DNA of 64,000 nucleotides from Paracoccus haematequi (GTDB lineage: Bacteria; Pseudomonadota; Alphaproteobacteria; Rhodobacterales; Rhodobacteraceae): the NCBI GenBank assembly GCA_945881965.1, contig CAMCVS010000014.1:1-64000 (forward strand), in the 5' to 3' direction. The notes beneath the pieces were generated by a model. It worked only from the letters and a program-made list of their open reading frames with translations. It made no database searches and was not told the origin of the DNA. Position 1 is the first letter of the stretch; each line of letters starts with the position of its first letter. A program made the position numbers and the translations under genes. Positions 38,596 through 47,019 of the stretch are shown piece by piece.

Positions 38596-39825
38596 ATGAC
38601 CTACACCCCCCGTTCGGAATTTCTGACCACGATCATGGAACGCGGGTTCCTGGCCGATTGCACCGACCTGCAAGGGCTGGATGACGCGCTGCGGCGCGGC
38701 CCGGTGACCGCCTATATCGGCTATGACGCCACGGCGGCCTCGCTGCATGTCGGGCATTTGCTGAACATCATGCTGCTGCGCTGGTTCCAGAAAACCGGCA
38801 ACAAGCCCATCACCCTGATGGGCGGCGGAACGACCAAGGTGGGCGATCCCAGTTTCCGCGCCGAGGAACGCCCGCTGCTGACGCCTGCGCAGATCGACGC
38901 CAATATCGCGGGCATGCAGCGCGTCTTCGACCGCTATCTGAATTACGACGCCGGCGCGCTGATGTCGAACAACGCTGAATGGCTGGATGCGCTGAATTAC
39001 CTCGATTTCCTGCGGGACATCGGGCGGCACTTCTCGGTCAACCGGATGCTGTCGTTTGAAAGCGTGAAATCCCGGCTGGACCGCGAACAATCGCTGTCTT
39101 TCCTTGAATTCAACTATATGATCCTGCAAGCCTATGATTTCCTTGAACTCTATCGCCGCCACGATTGCGTGTTGCAAATGGGCGGGTCGGATCAATGGGG
39201 CAATATCGTCAACGGCATCGACCTGACGCGCCGGGTTCTGGACGCGCAGATATTCGGCCTGACCACGCCCTTGTTGACCACATCAGACGGCCGCAAGATG
39301 GGCAAAAGCCAAGGCGGCGCGGTGTGGTTGTCGTCCGACATGCTGTCGCCCTACGAATTCTGGCAGTTCTGGCGCAATACCACGGATGCGGATGTGGGGC
39401 GGTTCCTGAAACTTTATACCGAATTGCCAGTGGCGGAATGTGACCGGCTGGGCGCGCTTGGCGGGGCTGACATCAACGCCGCCAAGGTGATCCTCGCCAA
39501 TGCGGTGACCGGGCTGTTGCACGGGCCTGATGCTGCCGCCACCGCAGAGGCGACCGCGCGCGCCGTGTTCGAGGCGGGCGGCGTTGGCGATGACCTGCCG
39601 ACATTCGCGTTGGCCGCCGATGAATTGCCGGTATCGGCTGCGCAACTGTTCGTGCGGGCAGGCCTCGCTGCCTCTGGCAAGGATGCGAAACGCCTGATCG
39701 CCGAGGGCGGCGCGCGGATCGACGATGAAGCTGTCACCGATGCGGGGCTGATGATCGCCGCTGCCCGCCTGCCGGTCAAGCTGACCGCCGGGAAAAAGCG
39801 GCATGCCTTGGTGAAAATGGCCTGA
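38596..39825 (+). CDS. tyrS: Tyrosyl-tRNA synthetase
   Basis: The 409-residue product has the class I signatures as HVGHL (HIGH motif, residues about 52-56) in [16 protein letters not shown], and KMGKS in [16 protein letters not shown]-terminal S4 RNA-binding domain is present ([20 protein letters not shown]). It charges tRNA-Tyr. It is divergent from anmK, a pairing found in many proteobacteria. The start is at 38596. Confidence 0.97.
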   Translation: MTYTPRSEFLTTIMERGFLADCTDLQGLDDALRRGPVTAYIGYDATAASLHVGHLLNIMLLRWFQKTGNKPITLMGGGTTKVGDPSFRAEERPLLTPAQIDANIAGMQRVFDRYLNYDAGALMSNNAEWLDALNYLDFLRDIGRHFSVNRMLSFESVKSRLDREQSLSFLEFNYMILQAYDFLELYRRHDCVLQMGGSDQWGNIVNGIDLTRRVLDAQIFGLTTPLLTTSDGRKMGKSQGGAVWLSSDMLSPYEFWQFWRNTTDADVGRFLKLYTELPVAECDRLGALGGADINAAKVILANAVTGLLHGPDAAATAEATARAVFEAGGVGDDLPTFALAADELPVSAAQLFVRAGLAASGKDAKRLIAEGGARIDDEAVTDAGLMIAAARLPVKLTAGKKRHALVKMA

Positions 39826-39874
39826 CCACTCACGCGACGTGAAATGCAAAAAACTGATATAGGGGGATAAAATC

Positions 39875-40219
39875 ATGATCAAACGCATCGGTATCGGCGC
39901 CCGCATGAGCGAGGCGGTCATTCACGGCCAGACCGTCTATCTGGCCGGTCAGGTCGGCGAAGGGGCGACCGTCGCGGATCAGACCCGCGATTGTCTGGCG
40001 CAGGTGGACCGTATTCTGGCCGCCGCGGGCACGTCCAAGGAAAACATCCTGCAAACCATCATCTGGCTGGCCGACATGACGGACTTCGCCGAGATGAATT
40101 CGGTCTGGGACGCCTGGGTGCCTGCCGGCCAAACGCCCGCGCGCGCCACCGGCGAGGCAAAGCTCGCCGCGCCCAAGTATCGTGTGGAAATCATCGTCAC
40201 CGCCGCAGTCCCGGCCTAA
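39875..40219 (+). CDS. RidA-family protein
   Basis: The 114-residue protein has YLAGQVGEGATVADQTRDCLAQVDRILAAAG and PARATGEAKLAAPKYRVEIIVTA, the RidA/YjgF fold. Canonical RidA hydrolyses reactive enamines and imines made by PLP enzymes, but this protein has ATGEAKLAAPKYRVEI in place of the fully conserved RidA arginine context, so it belongs to a sub-branch whose substrate is unclear. The ATG follows AGGGGGATAAAATC. Confidence 0.86.
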   Translation: MIKRIGIGARMSEAVIHGQTVYLAGQVGEGATVADQTRDCLAQVDRILAAAGTSKENILQTIIWLADMTDFAEMNSVWDAWVPAGQTPARATGEAKLAAPKYRVEIIVTAAVPA

Positions 40220-40238
40220 GACTGGCCTGATCCATCGG

Positions 40239-40266
40239 CAGCCCCCCGCCGACGGCGCGGGGGCTG
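40239..40266 (+). terminator. GC-rich hairpin after ridA gene, possible terminator
   Basis: CAGCCCCC and GGGGGCTG flank a 12-base loop 20 bp after the ridA stop. No T-run follows, so termination is uncertain. Confidence 0.45.
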
Positions 40267-40370
40267 GCCCTGCCCCGGTCTTGATCCTGTCTAAACATGG
40301 CCTTACGTCTGTCATACTTGCGTAACACCATCACCAGACCCGGAAAACCGGGCGATACAGGAAAAGACCG

Positions 40371-40472
40371 ATGACCCAGAAAATCGCCGAACACCCCGCG
40401 CAGCCCACCGCCGAGCCGCCGAAACACCCCGCGCCGCCTGCGCCCGTGTTCCGGGATTGGGCCGCAATCTGA
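40371..40472 (+). CDS. Possible 33-residue Pro-rich peptide
   Basis: A short frame runs from ATG 40371 to TGA 40472 and encodes MTQKIAEHPAQPTAEPPKHP, continuing to a FRDWAAI end. CAGGAAAAGACCG directly ahead is a fair ribosome-binding site. The peptide is rich in Pro and Ala. Nothing like it is familiar to me. It may be a real small protein or a leader for the TfoX-like gene 38 bp further on. Support is limited to the ribosome-binding site and spacing. Confidence 0.4.
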   Translation: MTQKIAEHPAQPTAEPPKHPAPPAPVFRDWAAI

Positions 40473-40510
40473 CGCTTTGCGGCGCGCCTTGCCCCGGCTA
40501 AACTGGCGGC

Positions 40511-40840
40511 ATGACCACGCCCATCACGTCGATCCGCAACCTTGGCCCCGCGTTTGACCGCGATTGCGCGCGCGCGGGGATCACCTGTGCCGAAGACCTG
40601 CGCGCGCTTGGCGCGGACGCGGCCTATGCGCGGCTGCTGGCTGCGGGCGTGCGCGCGCATTTCATCAGCTATTACGTGCTGGTCATGGCTTTACAGGGTC
40701 GCCCGTGGAACGATTGCAAGGGCCCTGAAAAAGTAGCCCTGCGCGCGCGGTTCGACGCGCTGAAAAATGCGGCCCCCGACACGGATAGCGCGCTGGACCG
40801 CGCCTTGGCCGAAATCGGCGTGATCCCGCGCCGCCGCTGA
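40511..40840 (+). CDS. TfoX/Sxy C-terminal domain protein
   Basis: The 109-residue protein is helical, with ITSIRNLGPAFDRDCARAGITCAEDLRALGADAAYARLL and FISYYVLVMALQGRPWNDC, matching the TfoX C-terminal (helix-hairpin-helix-like) domain. Full-length TfoX/Sxy promotes competence gene expression; this protein lacks the N-terminal domain, so it may be a stand-alone module. Its role here is unknown. Confidence 0.82.
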   Translation: MTTPITSIRNLGPAFDRDCARAGITCAEDLRALGADAAYARLLAAGVRAHFISYYVLVMALQGRPWNDCKGPEKVALRARFDALKNAAPDTDSALDRALAEIGVIPRRR

Positions 40841-40850
40841 CACACGAAAA

Positions 40851-40876
40851 AGGGCCGCCCCTTTCAGAGCGGCCCT
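40851..40876 (-). terminator. Terminator of ndk
   Basis: AGGGCCGC and GCGGCCCT form an eight-base stem with a ten-base loop. Read on the minus strand it is followed by TTTTT, so it terminates ndk. It sits between ndk and the convergent TfoX-like gene. Confidence 0.85.
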
Positions 40877-40897
40877 GATCACATCCGGCGAAACGGG

Positions 40898-41320
40898 TCA
40901 GCCGACCAGTTCAAGACCCGAAAAGAAGAACGCGATTTCGCGCGCGGCAGCCGCTTCGCTGTCCGACCCGTGGGCCGAATTTTCGCCCTTGGACAGGGCA
41001 AATTCCTTGCGGATGGTGCCAGGTGCGGCTTCTGCCGGATCGGTCGCGCCCATCACTTCGCGGTTCTTGGCGATGGCGCCTTCGCCTTCCAGCACCTGCA
41101 CCACGACCGGCTCGGACGCCATGTAGGCGACCAACTCGCCGTAGAACCCGCGCGCCTGGTGTTCGGCATAAAATTCACCCGCCTGGGCGGCGGTCAGGTG
41201 GATACGCTTGGACGCCACGACGCGCAGGCCCGCGTCTTCGAATTTGGCGACGATCTTGCCGGTCAGGTTACGCTTGGTCGCGTCGGGCTTGATGATGGAA
41301 AGGGTGCGTTCAATGGCCAT
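40898..41320 (-). CDS. ndk: Nucleoside diphosphate kinase
   Basis: The 140-residue protein begins [20 protein letters not shown] and has the phosphorylated histidine H117 in NSAHGSDS. It transfers phosphate between NTPs and NDPs. Length and motifs are canonical for the hexameric or tetrameric enzyme. The gene ends in a clear terminator. Confidence 0.98.
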   Translation of the reverse strand: MAIERTLSIIKPDATKRNLTGKIVAKFEDAGLRVVASKRIHLTAAQAGEFYAEHQARGFYGELVAYMASEPVVVQVLEGEGAIAKNREVMGATDPAEAAPGTIRKEFALSKGENSAHGSDSEAAAAREIAFFFSGLELVG

Positions 41321-41424
41321 GGTATCTGTCCTTGCAAGGGGCGCGGACCGGCCCCATGCCCGCCCTCGCGCCCGTCGGGCACGCCACTAGCATGGGTGTA
41401 TGACAGTGAAAAGGCAGGAAACGC

Positions 41425-42618
41425 TCACGCCTTCTGGCTGCGCGCCGCCTCGATCCGGGTGGCAACCAAGGTGCAGATGAACGCCAGAAGGGTGGTGGTC
41501 AGGATCACGCCGAACAGCGCCTCGGCGGGCAGCGACAGCCCCACGACCCATCCCGCAGCCGCGGTCAGGACCGCCCCGCCCGCCACCGTCAGAGCGCCCG
41601 ACAGCCCGCTGGCCGATCCCGCCAGATGCGGTGCCACGCTCATGACCCCCGCATTGGCCCCCGGCAAGGTCAGCCCGTTGCCAAAGCCCACGAACATCAC
41701 CGGGCCGAACAGCGTCCAGGGCGAGGCAAACCCGGTGGCAAACAGCGCCATCCCCAACACCGGCCCGAACATCGCCATGACCCGCCCCGAGAGCATCACC
41801 CGCGCCAACCCGATGCGCGGCGTCATTCGCCCGCCCAGGTAATTGCCCAGCATGAACCCCGCGCTGATCGACCCCATGCCCAGCCCCAGCCATGCGGGTG
41901 TCAGGCCGAACAGGTCTTCGCCCACCTTGGGCGCGCCGCCCAGAAACGCATAAAACCCGCCGACCGAGAACACCAAAGACCCGCACCACGCCCAGAACAG
42001 CCCTTCGCGGAACAGGTCGGGATAGGCGCGGAACTGGTCGGTGAACCGCGCACCCCGTGTGGCGTTGGTTTCGCCCATGTCAGCCCAGACGAGCGCCGCC
42101 ATCGCAGCCCCGGCGAGGACAAAGAAAACGAACACCGCGCGCCAGCCGAATATCTGGTCCAGCACCCCGCCCAGCACCGGCCCCAGCAGCGGCGCCAGCG
42201 CCATTGCCATGCCGATCACGCCCAGCACACGCGCCGATTCCGCCTGGGGATACATGTCGCGCACCACGGCGCGGCTCAACACCATGCCCGCGATGCCGGT
42301 GGATTGCAGCATGCGAAACGCCAGAAAGATTTCCACCGACGGGGCCAGAAAACACCCCAAAGACGCCAGCACGAACACCGCCATGGACCAGAACATGACA
42401 GGGCGGCGGCCATAAAGATCAGACAGCGGCCCGATCACCAGTTGCACCACGCCGGATACCGCCAGATAGCCACCGATCGACAGCGACACGAGCGCGTAAT
42501 CGGCCTGAAAATCGGCGGCGATACGCGACAGCGACGGCAGGAACATGTTCAGCGTCAGCACCGACAGCGCGGTCAGCAGGATCAGTGTCGTCAGATGCGG
42601 TGGTGTGCTGCGGGTCAT
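41425..42618 (-). CDS. Bcr/CflA-type MFS drug efflux transporter
   Basis: The 397-residue protein is polytopic (about 12 spans) and begins MTRSTPPHLTTLILLTALSV. It carries GPLSDLYGRRPVMFWSMAVFVLASLG, the MFS motif-A loop, and SRAVVRDMYP, characteristic of Bcr/CflA drug:H+ antiporters. Substrate is not determined. The start at 42618 follows AAGGAGTCGTAC. It is divergent from the ABC-F gene. Confidence 0.88.
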   Translation of the reverse strand: MTRSTPPHLTTLILLTALSVLTLNMFLPSLSRIAADFQADYALVSLSIGGYLAVSGVVQLVIGPLSDLYGRRPVMFWSMAVFVLASLGCFLAPSVEIFLAFRMLQSTGIAGMVLSRAVVRDMYPQAESARVLGVIGMAMALAPLLGPVLGGVLDQIFGWRAVFVFFVLAGAAMAALVWADMGETNATRGARFTDQFRAYPDLFREGLFWAWCGSLVFSVGGFYAFLGGAPKVGEDLFGLTPAWLGLGMGSISAGFMLGNYLGGRMTPRIGLARVMLSGRVMAMFGPVLGMALFATGFASPWTLFGPVMFVGFGNGLTLPGANAGVMSVAPHLAGSASGLSGALTVAGGAVLTAAAGWVVGLSLPAEALFGVILTTTLLAFICTLVATRIEAARSQKA

Positions 42619-42705
42619 GTACGACTCCTTCGCGGCAGACCTAGCCCGCGACATATCCGGGGGCAACCTCTGGCACTGCGCGCGTGGCTCTGCTAGGGCG
42701 CAGCC

Positions 42706-44568
42706 ATGTTACGCATCTCTGACATCAGCTATTCCGTCGAGGGCCGCCCGTTGTTCGACGGCGCATCTGCCCTGATCCCCGAAGGCCACAAGGTGGGCCT
42801 TGTCGGGCGCAATGGCGCGGGGAAAACCACACTGTTCAAGCTGATCCGGGGTGAATTGACGCTGGACGGCGGCGAGATCAGCCTGCCGTCGCGCGCCAAG
42901 ATCGGCGGCGTGGCACAAGAAGTGCCTGGCAACGAGGTGTCGCTGCTGGACACCGTGCTGGCCGCCGATCTGGAACGCGCCGCCTTGTTGGCGGAATCCG
43001 AGATCGCCACCGACCCTACCCGCATCGCCGATATCCAGATGCGGCTGGCTGACATTGACGCCTGGGGGGCCGAAGGCCGCGCCAGTTCGATCCTGCGCGG
43101 GCTGGGGTTCGATACCGACGAACAGCGGATGCCATGTTCGGCGTTTTCGGGCGGCTGGCGGATGCGGGTGGCTTTGGCGGGGGTGCTGTTTGCCCAGCCC
43201 GACCTGTTGCTCTTGGACGAACCGACCAACTACCTCGACCTTGAAGGCGCGTTGTGGCTGGAAGGCTATTTGCAGAAATATCCCCATACCGTTGTGATCA
43301 TCAGCCATGACCGCGGATTGCTGAACCGTGCCGTGGGGGCGATCCTGCATCTGGATGACCGCAAGCTGACGCTTTACACCGGCGGCTACGACACCTTTGC
43401 CCGCACCCGCGCCGAACAGCGCGCCGTACAAAGCGCACAGGCGAAAAAGCAGGACATGCGCCGCGCGCATCTGCAATCCTTCGTCGACCGGTTCAAGGCC
43501 AAGGCGTCCAAGGCGAAACAGGCGCAGGCCCGCGTCAAGATGCTGGAAAAGATGGAAACCATCCGCGCCCCCGAAGAGGCGGCGCGCACGGTGTTCACCT
43601 TCCCCGAACCCGAGGCGCTGTCGCCCCCCATCCTCGCCTGTGACAACACCGCGACGGGCTATGCGGGCACCATCGTTCTGGATCATCTGAACCTGCGGAT
43701 TGATCAGGACGACCGCATCGCGCTGCTGGGCCGCAACGGGCAGGGTAAATCCACCTTGGCCAAGCTGTTGTCGGGGCGGCTGGCCGCGATGTCGGGGGCG
43801 CTGGTGCGGTCATCCAAGCTGCGCATCGGGTTCTTTGCCCAGCATCAGGTCGATGAACTTTTCGTCGATGAAACCCCGATCCAGCACCTGCAAAGCGCGC
43901 GTCCCGGCGAACATCAGGCGAAACTGCGCGCGCGGCTGGCAGGCTTTGGCCTTGGCGCGGATCAGGCCGAAACCGTGGTTGGCCGCCTGTCGGGGGGCCA
44001 AAAGGCACGGCTGTCGCTGTTGCTGGCGACGCTGGACGCGCCGCATCTCCTGATCCTCGACGAACCCACCAACCACCTCGACATCGAAAGCCGTGAGGCG
44101 CTGGTCGAGGCGCTGACCGCCTATACCGGCGCGGTGATCCTTGTCAGCCACGACATGCACCTGCTCAGCCTCGTGGCCGACCGGCTGTGGCTGGTCAAAG
44201 GCGGACGCGTGGTGCCCTATGAGGATGATCTGGACGCCTACCGCACCATGCTGTTGTCGCAGGACGGCCCGCCCAAGCCGGAAAAGAACAGCGAAAAGGC
44301 CGCGAAACCCGCCCGCGCAGCATCGCGCGACGATGTGCAGGTGCTGAAATCCGAGGTGCGCAAAGCCGAGGACCGATTGGAAAAACTCGCCGACATGCGG
44401 GCAAAACTGACCTCCATCATGGCCGATCCGATGCTTTATGACGAATCACGCCGCGCGGATCTGGAGATGTGGAACCGCAAGTTCGCCGAATTGGAAGCCG
44501 CCGAAGCCAAGGCCGAAGCGCTGTGGCTGGCCGCGCAGGACCGGCTCGAGGCTGCAACCAGCGCCTGA
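42706..44568 (+). CDS. ABC-F family ATPase with C-terminal coiled coil
   Basis: The 620-residue soluble protein has two ATPase domains. Domain one has GRNGAGKTTLFK (34-45), SGGWRMRVALAG and LLLLDEPTNYLDL. Domain two has LGRNGQGKSTLAK, SGGQKARLSLLLA and LLILDEPTNHLDI. A charged linker joins them and a coiled coil of about 70 residues ends the chain. ABC-F proteins act on the ribosome and have no membrane spans. The length and tail resemble YheS/Uup; which subfamily applies is not certain. Confidence 0.88.
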   Translation: MLRISDISYSVEGRPLFDGASALIPEGHKVGLVGRNGAGKTTLFKLIRGELTLDGGEISLPSRAKIGGVAQEVPGNEVSLLDTVLAADLERAALLAESEIATDPTRIADIQMRLADIDAWGAEGRASSILRGLGFDTDEQRMPCSAFSGGWRMRVALAGVLFAQPDLLLLDEPTNYLDLEGALWLEGYLQKYPHTVVIISHDRGLLNRAVGAILHLDDRKLTLYTGGYDTFARTRAEQRAVQSAQAKKQDMRRAHLQSFVDRFKAKASKAKQAQARVKMLEKMETIRAPEEAARTVFTFPEPEALSPPILACDNTATGYAGTIVLDHLNLRIDQDDRIALLGRNGQGKSTLAKLLSGRLAAMSGALVRSSKLRIGFFAQHQVDELFVDETPIQHLQSARPGEHQAKLRARLAGFGLGADQAETVVGRLSGGQKARLSLLLATLDAPHLLILDEPTNHLDIESREALVEALTAYTGAVILVSHDMHLLSLVADRLWLVKGGRVVPYEDDLDAYRTMLLSQDGPPKPEKNSEKAAKPARAASRDDVQVLKSEVRKAEDRLEKLADMRAKLTSIMADPMLYDESRRADLEMWNRKFAELEAAEAKAEALWLAAQDRLEAATSA

Positions 44569-44577
44569 TCCGCAGAA

Positions 44578-44594
44578 CCCCGCCACGCGCGGGG
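44578..44594 (+). terminator. Short hairpin after the ABC-F gene
   Basis: CCCCGC-CACGC-GCGGGG forms a six-base stem nine bases after the stop. No T-run follows, so it may be only an RNA stem-loop. Confidence 0.4.
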
Positions 44595-44623
44595 GCTACC
44601 GGAACCCGGCAAACCCGCAGGTC

Positions 44624-44656
44624 CGGCTTCTTCGGTTTCCAAATATCCCCGCCGGA
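44624..44656 (-). repeat. Dispersed intergenic repeat tail, copy F (inverted)
   Basis: Read on the minus strand it is TCCGGCGGGGATATTTGGAA followed by ACCGAAGAAG, which matches the CCCCGGGATATTTGGAACCAGAGAAG end of the other copies. The hairpin half is absent or diverged. Confidence 0.55.
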
Positions 44657-44733
44657 GGCACCCCGAGGAGAAGCCGCAGGCGACGACGAGATATCATGTT
44701 GCGGCGCAGCCGCTCCGCTTGATAGCAACGGGC

Positions 44734-45366
44734 ATGGACACCGCATTTCTGATCACCGCCTTTGCCACGCTGTTTGTCGTGATCGACCCCATCGGGTTGG
44801 CACCCTTGTTCGTGGCATTGACCCAAGGCATGGACGCGCGCATGCGGCGCGCCATCGGGTTGCGCGCCTGTCTGGTGGCGTTCGGGGTGCTGGCGCTGTT
44901 CGGGTTGTTCGGCGAGGCCTTGCTGGGCTTTGTCGGCATCCGCATGCCCGCATTCCGCATCGCAGGCGGCATCCTGTTGTTTATCACCGCGCTTGACATG
45001 CTGTTCGAACGCCGCACCAAACGCCGCGCCGACAGCGCGGGCGAGACGGACCCCGACGACCACCCCGACCCGTCGATCTTTCCCATCGGCATTCCCCTGA
45101 TCGCGGGGCCGGGCGCGATTGCCACCATGATCCTCTTGACCGCGCAACTGCCGGGGGTGACCGGCTATCTGACTGTGTTGGCGGTGATGGGGTCGGTGCT
45201 GGTGATCGTGTTCGGGCTGTTCCTGATGGCGGGCGGGATCGAACGGGTGCTAGGCCGCGTCGGCACCAATATCGTCACGCGCATCCTGGGGATGCTGCTG
45301 GCGGCGCTGGCGGTGCAATTCGTGATCGACGGCCTCTTGGCTTTCGGCTTTGGCAGCGCGGCCTGA
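44734..45366 (+). CDS. MarC-family integral membrane protein
   Basis: The 210-residue protein has about six spans, begins MDTAFLITAFATLFVVIDPIGLAPLFVALTQ and contains PLIAGPGAIATMILL, the two signature half-repeats of MarC (each with a conserved DP/GP). MarC proteins are inner-membrane proteins of unclear function. I used the ATG at 44734; a TTG at 44719 is the alternative. Confidence 0.85.
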   Translation: MDTAFLITAFATLFVVIDPIGLAPLFVALTQGMDARMRRAIGLRACLVAFGVLALFGLFGEALLGFVGIRMPAFRIAGGILLFITALDMLFERRTKRRADSAGETDPDDHPDPSIFPIGIPLIAGPGAIATMILLTAQLPGVTGYLTVLAVMGSVLVIVFGLFLMAGGIERVLGRVGTNIVTRILGMLLAALAVQFVIDGLLAFGFGSAA

Positions 45367-45417
45367 CCCTTTCGGCAGGTCCGCGCCGCGCCTATATCAA
45401 CAGCCGGAGGGCGGGCG

Positions 45418-45999
45418 ATGACGTCACAGGATTGGGCCTCACTGGGATATCTGGTGCTGCTGGCCGCCGTGCTGGCGGGCTGGTTCGTGGCGCAGGCGCG
45501 CGCCAACCTGTCGCGCACCTTGCAACATGCCGCGGTCTGGGGGCTGATTTTTCTGGGCGTGATCGCGGTGGTGGGCCTGTGGGGCGATATCCGCCGCAAT
45601 GTGCTGCCTGCACAAGCCGTGGTCACGGACGCGGGCCAGATCGTGCTGCCACGCGGGGCGGACGGGCATTTTCACCTGACCGCCGAGGTGAACGGGGCCG
45701 CCATCGCCTTTATCGTCGATACAGGGGCCACCGAGGTGGTGCTGACCCGCGCCGATGCGGCGCGTGCAGGATTTAACGCCAGCGATCTGGTGTTTCTGGG
45801 CCGCGCGCGCACCGCCAATGGCGAGGTGCGCACCGCGCCGGTGATGATCGACCAGATGGTGCTGGGCGGGATCACCGACCGCCGGGTGCGCGCCTTTGTC
45901 AACGAGGGCGAGATGCTGGGGTCATTGCTGGGCATGTCCTATCTGGCGCGCTTCACCCGGATCGAGATTGCAAACAACCAGTTGGTGCTGACACGATGA
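45418..45999 (+). CDS. Membrane-anchored retropepsin-like aspartic protease (clan AA, TIGR02281)
   Basis: The 193-residue protein has two N-terminal spans (LGYLVLLAAVLAGWFVAQA and AVWGLIFLGVIAVVGLWG) and a C-terminal protease domain with IVDTGATEVVLT, where Asp101 is the catalytic residue of a dimeric retropepsin-type protease. GSLLGMSYLARFTRIEI is the second conserved block. Substrate is unknown. Its stop overlaps the DUF985 start as ATGA, so translation is coupled. Confidence 0.86.
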   Translation: MTSQDWASLGYLVLLAAVLAGWFVAQARANLSRTLQHAAVWGLIFLGVIAVVGLWGDIRRNVLPAQAVVTDAGQIVLPRGADGHFHLTAEVNGAAIAFIVDTGATEVVLTRADAARAGFNASDLVFLGRARTANGEVRTAPVMIDQMVLGGITDRRVRAFVNEGEMLGSLLGMSYLARFTRIEIANNQLVLTR

Positions 46000-46448
46000 A
46001 CCCTGACATGACCCCCCATATGACGGCAGATCAGATCATCACCGCGCTTGATCTGGCCCCCCACCCCGAAGGCGGCTGGTATCGCCAGACCTGGGTGGCG
46101 GATACCTCCCCCGGCGAACGCCCCGGCGGCACCGCGATCCTGTTCCTGTTGCGCGCGGGCGAACGCAGCCACTGGCACAAGGTGGACGCGACAGAGATCT
46201 GGTTTTGGCATGCAGGCGCGCCCCTGATCCTTGCACAGGCGGCAGATGACACCGGGCCCGCGCGGGAAGGCGTGTTGGGGCCGGATTTGCGCGCAGGCCA
46301 ATTGCCGCAACGCATCGTCCCCAAGGATCACTGGCAGGCGGCGCGCAGCCTTGGGGGCTGGTCGCTGGTCAGTTGCACCGTGTCGCCGGGGTTCGATTTC
46401 GCGGGCTTCACCTTGGCGGCACCAGGGTTCGATATCCCGTTGGAATAA
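45996..46448 (+). CDS. DUF985 cupin protein
   Basis: The 150-residue protein has LAPHPEGGWYRQTW, AILFLLRAGERSHWHKVDATEIWFWHAG and WSLVSCTVSPGFDF, the cupin core and C-terminal block of DUF985. The two His and one Glu suggest a metal site. The activity is unknown. The start ATG overlaps the protease stop. Confidence 0.86.
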   Translation: MNPDMTPHMTADQIITALDLAPHPEGGWYRQTWVADTSPGERPGGTAILFLLRAGERSHWHKVDATEIWFWHAGAPLILAQAADDTGPAREGVLGPDLRAGQLPQRIVPKDHWQAARSLGGWSLVSCTVSPGFDFAGFTLAAPGFDIPLE

Positions 46449-46988
46449 CCCGCAGTTTCCGAAAATATTTCATCGCGCAGCGCAACTTCTGCCCCGTCCT
46501 TGCGTGACTGTCACATCGTGGCTTTCGGGCGGCGATGTGTTCGCGTGTCGCGCTGTCTGCGCTTTGCCTGCTGATACCTTCACCGCTGCACCGTTGCAGC
46601 TACCACCAGATGCTTTGCCGCAAGACCCGGTCCGTAACGCCTGTCCCCTCCAAACAGGCGCGTCAGGGCCACGGTCGCACGGACAGGGCCGCCGGGGCCT
46701 GCGCTGTTGTGGCAGCGACAGTCAGGTTCCGGCATCAGGGAAACGGGATGCAAATTGACACAAAACCACGGCGCAGACATGCGCAGGAATACCGACCGTG
46801 GAACTCTGCTGTCGTACCGACCGCGCACGAGGCAGCGCTGTGTCACGCCCGACCGCTGCATCGCCGCGCGCAACAGGGTCCGGCTGAGGTGCGTCACGTC
46901 CGATGCCGTGACCTTACCGGTGTCGTGTTGCTGGTGTTCGCAGGCGCTGTTGGGCTGCTGATAGGACTGCTGCTGGCAGGTCTGTGAC
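46449..46988. other. Region without a confident gene between DUF985 and dctM
   Basis: About 540 bp lie between the DUF985 stop and the hairpin after dctM. Several overlapping frames exist, none with recognisable protein character except a short C-terminal transmembrane-like stretch at 46748-46987. I see no RNA gene. Confidence 0.5.
46748..46987 (+). CDS. Possible 79-residue protein with C-terminal membrane span
   Basis: A frame starting ATG 46748, after ACGGG, encodes an Arg/His-rich N-terminus (MQIDTKPRRRHAQEYRPW) and ends with VVLLVFAGAVGLLIGLLLAG, a convincing membrane helix. It could be a tail-anchored protein. The first half looks like a frame read from GC-rich DNA rather than conserved protein. 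Support is weak and comes from the hydrophobic end alone. Confidence 0.35.
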   Translation: MQIDTKPRRRHAQEYRPWNSAVVPTAHEAALCHARPLHRRAQQGPAEVRHVRCRDLTGVVLLVFAGAVGLLIGLLLAGL

Positions 46989-47008
46989 GCGGCGGGTCAC
47001 CCCGCCGC
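46989..47008 (-). terminator. Hairpin after dctM
   Basis: GCGGCGGG-TCAC-CCCGCCGC is a perfect eight-base stem 11 bases downstream of the dctM stop. There is no clear T-run on the minus strand side, so termination is plausible but not certain. Confidence 0.55.
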
Positions 47009-47019
47009 ATCGCCGTGCC

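Noticed and set aside
46231-46758. Plus-strand frame of 175 codons overlapping DUF985
   Set aside because: It reads DUF985 in the wrong frame in its first part and shows no domain afterwards.
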